NCBI RefSeq assembly: GCF_028372415.1
Contig: NC_092872.1
Location: 261,231,008-261,295,007 of the forward strand
DNA: 64,000 nucleotides
Direction: 5' to 3'
From: Notamacropus eugenii
Taxonomy: Eukaryota > Chordata > Mammalia > Diprotodontia > Macropodidae
How positions within the stretch are numbered: the stretch's first letter is position 1; every line of letters starts with the position of its first letter. A program made the translations under genes and the position numbers. Positions 31,512-41,984 of the stretch are shown here, in pieces. A model generated the notes under the pieces. It was not told where the DNA came from, ran no database searches, and worked only from the letters and a program-made list of their open reading frames with translations.

Positions 31512-31760
31512 TGTCGTTCAGTTGTTTCAGTCATGTCAGACTCTTGATGACCCCACTTGGAGTTTTCTTGGCAGAGATACCGGAGTGGTTTGCCATTTTC
31601 TTCTTCAGCTCATTTTACAGACTAGGAAACTGCAGCAAACAAGGTTAAGTGTCCCAGAGTCACACAACTAGTAAGAGTCTGAGGCTGTATTTGAACTGGT
31701 GAAGATGAGTCCTCTTGATTCCAAGCCCAGAGATCTGTGCAGTATAGTGCCACCTAGCTG
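31512..31760 (-). repeat. Marsupial tRNA-derived SINE, antisense
   Basis: Shows GTTCAGTTGTTTCAGTCATG, CCCACTTGGAGTTTTCTTGG, GGAGTGGTTTGCCATTTTCT, then reversed core and head ending GTGCCACCTAGCTGA. Confidence 0.92.
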
Positions 31761-31959
31761 AAAAATACCCTGTGCCTTTTCCAAAACAGTCTTCCCAGAA
31801 GTCCTACAGTCTTCACCTAACACATGAAAGGCAAAGCAGATGTCAGCTAACGTCTAAAGGCAAACTAAGAGGTCAAAAGTTTGTTTGTCTCCTTTCTCCC
31901 AAGATACTGGTATCACCAATGGAACAAAACAGGCAACGTGATATTGAAGAAAGTGTCAT

Positions 31960-32160
31960 ATCTGTAATCCGAGGGCTTGGGTTCAAATCCCTGTCTGTCA
32001 CTTAGTATCCATGTAACCTTGAAAGTTTTCAGGTCCAAATTGCACATCCACCCACACACACCCACACACAACCCTGCTCACACACAACCCCCTCACCTAG
32101 ACAGTACCTGAAAGCAAAAAAAAAAAAAAAGAAAAAAAAAGAAAAAAAATCATGGACCTA
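31960..32160 (+). repeat. MIR remnant, CA-rich and A-rich tracts
   Basis: TTGGGTTCAAATCCCTGTCT and a degraded core up to 32035, then CCCACACACA repeats (32050-32095) and an A-rich tract (32116-32150). Confidence 0.6.
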
Positions 32161-32249
32161 TGGACTAAGAGAAAAGGGGAAGACAAAGGAAGGAGAACAA
32201 AAGTATTCCAGTGGTCACAGTAAGAGTGACCCTACAAAAACCTCAAATC

Positions 32250-32492
32250 CTTTTGTTATTGTTCTGTCCAACTCTTCATGAGCCCATGGGCCATAGTGCA
32301 CCAACATTTTCCAGGAGTTTTCTTGGCAAAGACATTGGAGTAGTTTTCCGATCCTTCTCTAGTGAATTAAGGCAGACAGGTTGAGTGACTTGCTCAGGAT
32401 CACCCAGCTAGTAAGTGTCTGAGGCTGGATTTGAACTTAGGTCTTCCTGACTCCAGGTCCAGTGCTCTGTCCACTAAGCCATCTAGCTTCTT
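32250..32492 (-). repeat. Marsupial SINE variant, antisense
   Basis: Same head and core as the common SINE (GGATCACCCAGCTAGTAAGT, TCTGTCCACTAAGCC), but the body reads CATGAGCCCATGGGCCATAG, a variant not seen in the other copies here. Confidence 0.82.
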
Positions 32493-32499
32493 CGCAATC

Positions 32500-32640
32500 A
32501 GCTGTTACTAAGCACTTAATGTGTACCCCATACTATGCTGGGTGCTGGTGAAAAGGTTAGAAAGCCAAATAGTCTTTGCCCTTAAGGAGCACACATTTCA
32601 TTGGTGGAAACAACATTATAACTTATACAAACATATAACA
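32500..32640 (-). repeat. L2 3' end, antisense
   Basis: Shows CTAAGCACTTAATGTGTACC, ATACTATGCTGGGTGCTGG and CCCTTAAGGAGCACACATTT. Confidence 0.75.
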
Positions 32641-32650
32641 TGGATTTAAC

Positions 32651-32697
32651 ATACAAATACATACACACAAACATATATATGTGTATATATATATTTG
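32651..32697. repeat. (CA/TA)-rich microsatellite
   Basis: Imperfect ACATAC and TATATATG units. Confidence 0.8.
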
Positions 32698-32699
32698 AT

Positions 32700-33220
32700 G
32701 CAATACAAACTAAATGTAAAGTGATTCTTTGGGGGGTTCTGAGCATTTACACCCCAAGGAATCAGGGTTTTTTTTTTTAGGAGGTAAGTGTAGAATGTGA
32801 CTGGTGTTCTAAGAGGCAGAGGTGAGAAGGAAGAGAAAGCCTGGACCATCAACGGAGGAGTCAACTGTAGGGAGTATACATTTGGAGCCCCTACCACCTT
32901 TAAAATGAAATCTGGGTCCAGAGGGGCTCCAAAGGACCCTCTACTTTTGGCAGTCAGGTCCAGTCTATCTTGGAAAATGTCTCCCTAGCAATGACTGGTG
33001 TGGTTTATACTCCTACTTACCCAGAGAATTGTTCTGGAAACATCACAATCCAGCTCATGTCTATGAGTTTAATAAATCAGTTTAATAGTGGGCCAACCAA
33101 ATAAGGCTGCTAATGGTTGTCTTTTTAAATCCCAATTTATTGATTAAAAAATAAAGACCAGAATAAGACTTCCTTCTGTGGCCTTGTTATCAAAGGGAAA
33201 AGAATCATTTTCCTCCTGTT
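32700..33220. other. Unique sequence
   Basis: No gene or clear repeat. A short L2-like antisense piece may lie at 32780-32840. Confidence 0.35.
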
Positions 33221-33224
33221 TTTC

Positions 33225-33375
33225 TAGATAGGTCAGTGGATTAAATGCTAGATTTGGAGCCAGGAAAACTTGAGTTCTATAAGGCATATAGTGTGTGACC
33301 CTGGCCAATACATTTAATGGATTTCAGCCTCAGTATCCATATCTGTAAAATGGGAATAATAACAGCCTGGACCTC
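33225..33375 (+). repeat. MIR-type SINE, left part, split by an LTR
   Basis: Shows GATTTGGAGCCAGGAAAACT, ATAGTGTGTGACCCTGGCCA and TCTGTAAAATGGGAATAATA. It resumes at 33817 with CCTCACAAGGCTAATGCAAG, GATTAAATGAAA. Confidence 0.8.
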
Positions 33376-33816
33376 TGTATTGATAATGCATTTTTCTTAT
33401 TGTTAATGTAATTTTGCTTCTTAATGGGAAGATCTTTCCCATCCATTAAGTTACACAGAAGCCTGAGTTCCATGAGTCAAGTCACTCATAGAGCAGAGCC
33501 AAGAGAAAATTGGTCACAGCAGTCAGAACTGAGAGAGAGAAAGAAAGAAGACAGCTGGTTAGTGTGAGTGGGAGAGCTTGTTGGTGATTCGTTTAAGGGA
33601 ACTGTCAGGGGGAAGACTTGGGGATAGTAGTGCGTCTGCATTGTCATTGCATAAAGATTTCTTTGTTACTATGATGGATTCGGCTTTCTGGTGTTGGGAT
33701 TTGGCTTTCTGGTGTCTGAATAAAAATTTTGGTTCTGTCTTCCATGTGGATAGTCTGTTGTATTTTGTGATTCAGAATTGTGCTGTAGATGCTGTGAATA
33801 TCATGTTGGTGCTACA
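33376..33816 (+). mobile_element. Solo LTR-like element inserted in a MIR
   Basis: 441 bases from TGTATTGA to GTGCTACA. It is flanked by the 5-bp duplication ACCTC at 33371-33375 and 33817-33821, and the MIR reads straight across when it is removed. TG...CA ends, an AATAAA signal near 33719 and the 5-bp duplication are LTR features. A short block (AAGATCTTTCCCATCCATTA) resembles the start of the LTR at 42.67 kb, so the families may be distantly related. Confidence 0.7.
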
Positions 33817-33854
33817 ACCTCACAAGGCTAATGCAAGGATTAAATGAAAGGGGA

Positions 33855-34110
33855 GGGAAGGGATAAACATTTATATGGCACCCATTATATGTCAAGGACT
33901 GTGTTAAATGCTTTGTAAGTATCTCATTTGGGCTTTGTAACAACTCTGTGAGATAGGAGTTCTTATTATCTCTATTTTACAGGTGAGAAAACTGAGGAAG
34001 ACAGAGGTTAAGTAACTTGCTTGTGGTCATGTAGCTACTGAGTGCCTGACTCCCATTTGAATTCAGGGTCTTCTTGACTCCAGGCCCAGTGCTCTATGCA
34101 CTATGTGCAT
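33855..34110 (-). repeat. MIR-type SINE, antisense
   Basis: Shows AAGGACTGTGTTAAATGCTT, TTATTATCTCTATTTTACAG, GGTTAAGTAACTTGCTTGTG and GGCCCAGTGCTCTATGCACT. Confidence 0.85.
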
Positions 34111-34119
34111 AGGTAAGAC

Positions 34120-35255
34120 AACATGTAAAACACTTAGAAAACCTTAAGGTGTTATATAAAAGTTAGCAATTCTTAAATAATCTCACTGCACCAGTAGGGG
34201 AAGTCCTCAAACACCAGGGGGATTGGGACTTTAGAGTAGCATCTCTAATCATCTCCTCCATAGCCCCACATGCTTTCCACATTGGCACAACCTAGACAGA
34301 TTACCTCAGTTTCCACACTCTGGGTGGTTTTAGGGCTCTCTGGTACTGGCCAGACTCTTGTATTTTTTTTTCCATGTTCCTGGGCATGTCATCACTCCCA
34401 GTCACCTCTGCTAACAATGGGTAGGCAGCTTGTCTTCTATTTTGCAATCCCACTTCTCCTCCAATTAGTGCCTGAGTTAGGGCCCAAGACATTATGGGAA
34501 CTACATCTGCCCTCAGTGTTGAATAGAGTATTAGGTCAGGTTCTCTTATCGTTGTTCAGTCCTCACTTCCTTGTTTCCTCTCATGCTTCCCTCCTTCCAA
34601 CTTTTAGGTAGAAATGTAAGTTTTACTTCTTCTCCCTTCTTTGACATCAGGCAGAGTGCCAGCTATCAGAAGTAGAAGCATCCGTCCTGAATTTCTGAAG
34701 GCTGAGAAAAGCCATTGAGAAAGCAGCAACTCTCTTGAAGGACAATCTATATGTAAATACAGTCATCAAGATTAGAATATCACTCCCCCAAATGCATTTT
34801 TGTGCAAAAGAAACATTATCCAACACAGCAAAAGCAGACTGCATGGAAAATAAAACCTGATTTCAAATATAAATTTGAAATTTTAGAAGGCAACCATTTG
34901 ATCTTTTTTGCACAGGTACTGAAGAGAGTTAATGTTTCTTCAGCATGTGGGAGCTAATCAGAATATGAATTCCACATGCAGATATAACAGGATTGTACTT
35001 TCTTTTCACAGTATCTGAGATAATGTTTTCCAAGTCTAGTCATCTACCTTGAAACCTCAAAGCTGTTGAATTAGAAAAGTTTGATTGACTCCTCCTCTGG
35101 ACATAACAACATTCTCCTGTTTACTCCATTTATGCTTTGCTATTGGATGAATGATTCTTGAATTTTCCTTTCCCTGTTTACTCCTGGCTCAATATATGTA
35201 ATAATGATCCACGTTTTCTCCTCACATTCATGTCTGTGCTCCCAGCTGGTTGGCC
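34120..35255. other. Unique block; candidate conserved non-coding DNA in 34.86-35.22 kb
   Basis: No gene. The frame 34270-34611 has no motif. The part at 34860-35220 is AT-rich, repeat-free and has TAATCA/ATTA words. Its role is inference only. Confidence 0.35.
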
Positions 35256-35259
35256 AGTC

Positions 35260-35840
35260 AATCACTCAACAAACATTTATTATGAAACTACTGTGTGCCA
35301 GGCACTGTGCTAAACTCTGGAGCTACAAATAGGGTAAAAGACAATCGTTGTGCTCAAGGAGCTCACAGTCTGATAAGGGAGACAATATGTCTATATCTTA
35401 TATAACCAAAATATATATGGATTAAATTGGAGGATAGTCTCATAAAGAAGGTAGTAACATGAAATAAGATTAGGAAAGGTTTTGCAGAAGGTGGGAGTTT
35501 AGCTGCTCCACGATGCAGAAATGAGGAAGGACAGAATTTCAGACATGGGGGATAGCCAAGGAACATTCTTAAAGTGAAGAGATGGAATTTATAGATGAAG
35601 ACAGAAAAGAGCCCAGTATCACTGGGTCACCCAGAGGTGAGTAAGGTGGAAGAAGACTGGAATGGTAGGAAGGGTACATTTGGCCAGGTTGGAAAGGGAT
35701 CAGATCAAAGTTTTTATGCTGATCAGTTATGGGATCTGCCTATGAGTGGCCCCTGCACTTCCATGGTGGCTGAGAAAGGGAGACCTAGTCTCAAAAAAAA
35801 TGATGAAAGGGATGGTTTCAGAGAAACTTGAATGGAGTGA
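35260..35840 (-). repeat. L2 fragment, antisense
   Basis: Opens with AACAAACATTTATTATGAAA and TGTGCCAGGCACTGTGCTAA, then CTCAAGGAGCTCACAGTCTG. Later GA-rich DNA fits antisense L2 coding sequence. Confidence 0.78.
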
Positions 35841-35849
35841 CATAGTGAA

Positions 35850-36055
35850 GTAATCATAACAATCACAGTCATGCTGCAAAGCGCTTTGCAAGTACTTAAT
35901 TTAATCTTCACAACAACCCTGAAAGATCTGTGCTATTATTATCCCAAACTGAGGCAGACAGAACTTACGTGACTTGCCCAGCATCACACAGCTAAGGACT
36001 CATCTGACTTAGATTACAACTCATGTCTTCCTAACTCTACTCCCTGCTGACAAGA
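35850..36055 (-). repeat. MIR-type SINE, antisense
   Basis: Shows GCAAAGCGCTTTGCAAGTAC, CACAACAACCCTGAAAGATC, GACTTGCCCAGCATCACACA and CATGTCTTCCTAACTC. Confidence 0.83.
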
Positions 36056-36064
36056 ACAATTCAT

Positions 36065-36245
36065 ATAACACCAACACTGTAAAGATGAACAAGTTTGAAA
36101 AACATAAGAACTTGGATTGACCATGATTCCAGCAGACTGATGATAAAGAAAGCTACCCACATTCTGTCAGAGAGGTGATGGACTAAATATTCAGATGAGA
36201 CACATATTTGTGGACATGGCCAAGGTAGGAGCTTGATTTGCTTGA
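36065..36245 (+). mobile_element. Old L1 3' UTR fragment
   Basis: Shows AACACTGTAAAGATGAACAA, CTGTCAGAGAGGTGATGGAC, AGATGAGACACATATTTGTG and GACATGGCCAAGGTAGGAGC, the marsupial L1 3' UTR. It is the complement of the sequence near 21.4 kb. The 151-codon minus-strand frame across it is therefore not a gene. Confidence 0.8.
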
Positions 36246-36249
36246 CTGT

Positions 36250-36620
36250 GCAGAGGACCTTAGAATTGCCTGTACTGTTTTTGAATTGGTTCGAATCATA
36301 GTGCTCCATAATGATATCCTCCACTGAAAAGATGGACTTTGAAATGAAGAGATACTTGATGGGTATAATCAGTTGAAACATATTACCCAGGATGACTTGC
36401 ATGGAAGAATGAAAGACATGAAGGTCATATGGGATGGAAAACATCATTGTAACTTGAGTTTTAAGAATGGATCCAGCCAAAGGATCCTCAGAAAGCAGAG
36501 ATAGTAATTCCCCCATGTTTGATCAAGTAGTGGACAAGGACTCTCAGTGCAAGAGAAAGGGGTAGTATGAGAGGGTATGGTTAAGAATGAAAGGTAGATA
36601 TAGAATAAAAGGAGGCGGAT
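36250..36620. other. Unassigned sequence
   Basis: No repeat or gene recognised. Confidence 0.3.
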
Positions 36621-36625
36621 GTCAG

Positions 36626-36712
36626 AGTTTCTTAACCCAGGGTCTTTGAACTTGGTTTTATAAATGTTTTGATAACTATATGTCATTAAAATTGGTTTCC
36701 TTCATAAAAAAA
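36626..36712 (-). mobile_element. hAT-type MITE, partial copy
   Basis: Shows CAGAGTTTCTTAACCCAGGG, TAAATGTTTTGATAACTATA and AAAATTGGTTTCCTTCAT. This is the reverse complement of the family at 7009-7249. Its right part is lost or too diverged. Confidence 0.6.
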
Positions 36713-36714
36713 AG

Positions 36715-37685
36715 AATAGAATCACCTATGGGTCCTGTTCATAGGTAGTTTCAAAGACTGAAAACTGGAATTTGGAGATCATTGGGTCTGTGGACTACTT
36801 TCTGTAATGTTTGAACATCTCTTCTGGCAAGCAGCATGGCACATTTTTCCTGAGGTATGTGTATGTGTGTGTTTGTCTGTGCATACATGTGTACATGTGT
36901 TTGAGCAGACGGAGACACCTCTGGGACACCAGTGTAGATGCTGCTTAGAGTGGGTGGGTCAGTATGAGGGAAGAGCTCTCTCCAGTTAGTCATCCTGTAG
37001 CTTTTTAGTTAAATTAATTTTTCTGTTAACTAGGTGCTTATCTGCGTCTATGTGACATTAAAAGATTGCAAGTCCTTCTGGATCTTTTAAAGGTGGCACC
37101 CATTTACTCTATCCTACTTACAGTGTAGCTAGAAAAGCACATGGTCCAATTGTTGCACTGGTATCTACAAAATATTCCAAGACCCAAAGAACAGCCTCCA
37201 GGGCATTGGATAGAATCTTAATGGAGAAGGACATCTATCTATGAGAACTACACTGCATGGGAAGACATCTGTGGATTGCAATCTGTACTAGTGAAGGGAA
37301 TAACTACAGAGATGAGATCATGGATTGATCAATTATCAAAATGTTTTAGGACTAAGAAGGAGGGGTAGGAAAAAATTCCTCCAATCACCCACCATTTCAA
37401 TGGAGTTGTTTTTTCCTATTTCTTGGTAGAAAATTTCTTATAAAATATCTAATCTAGTGAGGATGGAAACTTAATGAGGCCATATGTCCTTCACATTTGA
37501 ATATTGAATTATGTATATATAAAGGGTTGGGAAATCAGGCAAATGGAGAGAGACTAAGAAAGTTTGAAGGAAGGGCTCAATGACTCTAGTTAACAAATTA
37601 GGAAGAATGTATATGAGAGAATCATTACAATTGGGCTGTAAAGGGACTAGAACGTACCTGCCTCAACATGATGCAGGATTGCAGC
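36715..37685. other. Unique sequence with a TG-rich patch
   Basis: No gene. TGTG-rich low complexity lies at 36853-36902. The remainder is unassigned. Confidence 0.35.
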
Positions 37686-37689
37686 TCTA

Positions 37690-37870
37690 ACTTTGGAGAG
37701 GACCACAAAGGTCATGTAGATCAACACTTTCATTTAGCAGGTGAAGACAGTAAGATCTAGGAGGATTAAGTGATTTAACCAAAGTCACATGGGTAGTGAG
37801 TGTCAGAGGGGAGGACTTAAACCCGGGTCCACTAACTCCAGTACTCATTTCTGCACACCACACACCCTCT
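37690..37870 (-). repeat. MIR-related SINE fragment
   Basis: Shows TTAAGTGATTTAACCAAAGT, CACATGGGTAGTGAGTGTCA and AACCCGGGTCCACTAACTCC. Confidence 0.65.
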
Positions 37871-37879
37871 GTTATTAGG

Positions 37880-38885
37880 TAGTTTAAAAAGCATTCCATT
37901 TGGAGTCAGGACACTTAAATCTTCAGCCCTAGGATTTAATCCTTGAGATATGGAGTAGTTATTTTAGCTCAGTCCACGCAAAAATGGGGAACAGCCTTTG
38001 GCAATGCTGTCTCCTAGTTTTTATTCTGGCTGGTGTGTGGGGGAATAAAAGGCTCTTAGCTCATTTTTGTAGCTCCTGAGCTGAGAGTAGGAGTTCAACA
38101 ATGTCATCTTTAAATATAATGTAGGAGGCTGGGGGTGGGGTTGATGAAAGGATATCTTCAAATCTTTTGAGTTGCCAGCTGTAGAAACGGAGATTTGCTT
38201 TGGATCCCAGGGAGAGAGGGGTGTCTTTTCCGGAGAAATATGAATTAGGAAGAGCAGAGGGAAGATAAATTTTCTTCAACTCTCAAGTGATTTTGTGATA
38301 AAAGAAAACAAAAAAAAAAAAAAAAGGAGACTTTCCTGGAGAGGGCATTAGGAAAGAAGCAGGAAAATGCAGTCTCTTACTTTCTTGGCTATGTGGGTGT
38401 GAACGAGATGCTCTCCAAAGAATTTTTCCTCTCTGATTTCTCTAACCCTTAGTCCATGGTTGTTCACACTATTTATTTTGTCAGCACAAAAGTTTTAGAG
38501 GCATTCTATGGTAAGAGTTTCTTCTCCAAAAGATGCCTTAGAATCATGTCCAGTTGAATGGTCCTTTTGTCTGCGGGCTCTTTATGATACTAATTATGTG
38601 GTTGACAATTTCCATGTTCTACAGTGGGAGAATCTGATTAGGGTATCTAGTGAAGCCCAGGGCTGAGAAGTTTAGCTGAGCATGCCTGGCCTTTGGGAAA
38701 AATCATTATAATTGGAAAGTTACAAAAATAGATCTCCTAGCTAATGTTAGTTTTCTTCAACTTAGTCTTTTCAAAAGAATAGCTTATGTTTTGATAATAA
38801 TACTAACAGAATATTTATTTTGTCAGTACAAAACTATCAGAGGCATTCCATGGTAAGAGTTTCCCCTTCCAAAAGACGTCCTGGA
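37880..38885. other. Unique sequence with a local diverged duplication
   Basis: Contains an A-run at 38309-38326 and one half of a duplicated 80-bp block at about 38470 (partner near 38810). No gene. Confidence 0.4.
38470..38552 (+). repeat. Local direct repeat, copy 1
   Basis: Shares ATTTATTTTGTCAG, AGAGGCATTC and TATGGTAAGAGTTT-type words in the same order with 38810-38895. Confidence 0.75.
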
Positions 38886-38895
38886 ATCTTTTTTA
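38810..38895 (+). repeat. Local direct repeat, copy 2
   Basis: Shares ATTTATTTTGTCAG, AGAGGCATTC, CATGGTAAGAGTTTCC and CCAAAAGACG with copy 1. Spacing is about 340 bases. Confidence 0.75.
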
Positions 38896-39130
38896 TGCAG
38901 TACTTTAGGGCTAGCAAAACACTTTATGTATATTATCTCATTTGACTCTCTCTCAACCTTGTGATGTGGATACCATTATTATCCCCGTTTTGCAAAAGTG
39001 GAAACTGAGGCTCAGAGAAGATAAGTGACTTGCTCAGGATCACACAGCTAGAAAATGTCTGAGGGAAATTGAAACCTGGATCTTTTTGTCTCCATCTCCA
39101 GGGCTCGGTCTTCTATACATAGCTCAAGCA
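38890..39130 (-). repeat. MIR-type SINE, antisense
   Basis: Shows CAAAACACTTTATGTATATT, TTATTATCCCCGTTTTGCAA, ACTTGCTCAGGATCACACAG and a degraded head. Confidence 0.85.
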
Positions 39131-39149
39131 CATAGTCTCTCTTAGGCAG

Positions 39150-40315
39150 GTCCTAATATGGTGAGCTTCTTTGGCAATGTATTCTTCTGGACTGCCAGCT
39201 ACTCAAAATGAGAGCACCCCCCAAGATACTAATGTCAGGTGGAAATTCTTACCTAGTTTATGAACAGGGAGTGTGGTGAAGCAGCTGGTGGGATGCTCAT
39301 ACACAGGTTTCATCTTTTTCAATAGCTTTGCAATGGTTCCCTCAGTAGCCCCATACATGATTCCTTTTTAATGTTTTTTTTTGCAGAAATAAAATATGAT
39401 AGCTTTTCACATGCCCTAAAACTGCAGTGGATGGCCTAGTTTCTGCTGGTATTTGCCAATTTGGAGTATGGTAGGATTTCTAATTTGTGGTGTTTGTATA
39501 CCGATGGAGCTCCAAGGTCCCTTTTCTTTCTTCCTCATTTTGGTTTCTCAGGATGAAGACATCCCATTCAAGCCACCCCCCCAAAACCCAATCATATCCT
39601 CCCTCCTAAATTAGATAAACAAACAAGCGAACAAAAAGCCTCTGGATATCAGCTATTTCTTGAGTCTGAGATTATGATGGTCAGATGGCACATTGAGAAA
39701 TGGAACAATTTTCTTTTTTTTTTTCAGGTCAACTTTATTTACTGCCCTCTGCATTCATACCCATTTCTGGCTGAGTATTGTTACTATAATGTGTCTGTAA
39801 GGAGTTGCAGGTGTCAAAAGAGGCCCTGGGGAGTGTTTCTAGATCAATTTAATCAACTGAAGCACTCTGGACTTACTGGGAATGGATCTAATTGTCACCA
39901 CATTAGAAATGTTAAAATAGAATCTTGGTATGTTAAACCAAGAGGACATTTAATAGATTTTATAGGCATCTTATATGGCACCAGAGAAGAGATAAAACAT
40001 CCTTTAAAGAGGTTTAAGTGTTCATTATTGATTATTTTTAAAAGATGATAACATTTTTAGAGCTTTCAATGTCTTGAATGCTCAATTCCTATGCTAGACA
40101 CTCTCCCCACTCCCACTCAGTGAAAATATGGAGAATGCCAATGCATTCTCATAGGCACATTTATAATTAAGCTTATTTAGCCTTGACATAGTTGCAAATG
40201 AAATATAGTGACTTTATGATATTTACCTTCTGCAAGGTGGAAATTACTCAGGTATTTTATTATCTTTAGAAAGCTACACAAATTTGAGCAGACTGGCCAG
40301 GTTCACATGACACAG
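39150..40315. other. Unique block; possible conserved element or exon near 39.72-40.05 kb
   Basis: No repeat recognised. A long T-run ending in TTTTCAG lies at about 39712-39727, like a splice acceptor, before a frame open to 40048 (the larger frame starts at 39674). The translation has no known domain. Confidence 0.3.
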
Positions 40316-40363
40316 TCATGCTCACAGCATCACAATGACACACCTTCACCACCACCATAACAG

Positions 40364-40690
40364 TTGACATTGCTGTTATCAGCACCACAGTCACTGCCAT
40401 TTTTATCACCCAAATCATCTCTATCATCATCATCACTAAAGCTAAACATCTTTATCATCTCCACAATCAACTCAGTCATCACCCAAATCATCTTTGCTAT
40501 CAATATCATCAAAACCAAACCATCTTTATTATCATTATTATCTTCACAGTCATCTTCATTGTCACCCAGATCCTCTTTATCATCATCAGCGAAATTAAAC
40601 CATCTTTATCACCACTATCACAATCATCACCCAAATCATCTTGATACCCATCTCGTCCTCCATCATTACTATCACCATCACAAGGGCAGA
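40364..40690 (+). repeat. ATC-rich minisatellite
   Basis: Imperfect CATCAT/CACC sequence. CACCCAAATCATC-type units begin at about 40407, 40480, 40563 and 40628, spaced 65-83 bases, each followed by AAACCATCTTTAT-like words. Frames in it are artefacts. Confidence 0.75.
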
Positions 40691-40800
40691 GGATCATAGA
40701 TTTAGAATAGAAGGGACCTGAGAAATCATCTAGTCCAATTCTCTCTTTTTTCTAAAAGAGAAAACTTCAAGTGGCTCGAGAGAGGAAGAAGGTGAGACCC
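40690..40800 (-). repeat. MIR-related SINE fragment
   Basis: Shows GGATCATAGATTTAGAATAG, GGGACCTGAGAAATCATCTA and GTCCAATTCTCTC: the antisense leader of this family. Confidence 0.6.
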
Positions 40801-40939
40801 TGGAGGATTATTCACATTAAGATTTTTAGAAGCAGATGATGAATCAGTAAAGGAGACAGAGTAGGCCACATTAGAGAAAAAAGAGGTAACTCTGAGGAGT
40901 AGGAAGTTGGGCATTTATTTTGTGTGTCCTTATGTATGT

Positions 40940-41060
40940 ACATGTTGTCTTCTTTGGCAGAATACAAGTTCCTTATGGATAGGGGTTGTGTTATTTTTGT
41001 GTTGGTGTCTCTGGTGACTAGCATAGTGCTTGGTGTTTTATAGGTGCTTAATAAATGCTA
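40940..41060 (+). repeat. L2 3' end
   Basis: Shows GGCAGAATACAAGTTCCTTA, GACTAGCATAGTGCTTGGTG and GGTGCTTAATAAATGCTAAT. Confidence 0.85.
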
Positions 41061-41061
41061 A

Positions 41062-41480
41062 TTCATGGGTCATGCAGTGGGATAGAGCTCTGAACAGGGA
41101 GTCAGGAAGTCCAAGAGTGAGTTAAAATCATTAAAATCCTGCCTCAGACACTTTAGCTTTGGGACCCTGGGCAAATGACAACCTCTTTCACATTCAGTTT
41201 TCTCTCTGGGTCTCAACTTCCTTCTCTGGAAAGGCACAGGGTTGACTCCAGTTGGCCTCAGGGAGCTCCCAAGTCCCTTCCCAGCTCTGACATCTTGTGT
41301 TGGTGTCAGTGTTCTAGGTTACAGGGCTCCTTCCAGCTCTGCATTCTGCATTTGAATATTCTAAGACCAGCTACAAATCCTCTGCCTCTCTCCTGCTCTG
41401 TATTGGTTTCCTTCTTGTTGAAATAAGGAGCTTAGACTAGGTGACTTTGAAGGTCCCTCCTAGCTCTGATGTATTTTCTG
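41062..41480 (+). repeat. MIR fragment with diverged tail
   Basis: Shows GAACAGGGAGTCAGGAAGTC, TGCCTCAGACACTTTAGCTT and GGGACCCTGGGCAAATGACA up to about 41190. The following CCTTCCCAGCTCTGACATCT and CCCTCCTAGCTCTGATGTAT match the tail of such elements twice. Confidence 0.65.
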
Positions 41481-41594
41481 AGGTTCCAACATTTTATGTT
41501 CAAAGTTCTCTCCCAATAATCAAATTCTTTGTTCTAGCATTCTGGGCCTAGTCTAAGTCTGTTATCATTTTATCTATCTCCTTCTCTCTGGGTC

Positions 41595-41855
41595 TCAGTA
41601 GTAGTAGCAATGGTAGTGGTAGAGAACTGTCTGAACACTACTACCACTAATACTACCGCTACTGCTACTACTAGTACTACCACCACCATTACTACTATTA
41701 CCATTGTTACTGCTACTACTGCTGCTACTACTGCTACTACTGCTACTACTACTACTACTATCACCACCACTACTACTACTGCTGTTGTTGCTACTATTAC
41801 TACTACTACTACTACTGCTACTACTACTACTACTACTACCACTACCACTACTCCT
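41595..41855 (+). repeat. (ACT/CTA)n trinucleotide array
   Basis: Imperfect CTA/ACT/CAC triplets over about 220 bases. Poly-Val, poly-Ser and poly-Thr frames on both strands are its translation and not genes. Confidence 0.97.
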
Positions 41856-41984
41856 CATCTTCCTCTGAACTGCTTCTACTTGGTGTTCTACGTTCCTGAA
41901 AATGGATGTATGTCTTTTGAATTATTTTCTTTTTATAGATAAGAAAAATATAGTTGTGAATCCAATTATTTGAAAGTACTATAC

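Noticed and set aside
36061..36516. 151-codon minus-strand open frame, hydrophobic
   Set aside because: Its right half on the coding strand lies opposite the L1 3' UTR at 36065-36245. No protein family is recognised.
40364..40699. 111-codon Ser-rich frame
   Set aside because: Translation of the ATC-rich minisatellite.
40300..40700. CRISPR-like array of spaced repeats
   Set aside because: Units are degenerate, spacers are repeat-derived and the DNA is mammalian.
41570..41942. Poly-Val, poly-Ser and poly-Thr proteins
   Set aside because: Translations of the ACT/CTA triplet array in three frames.
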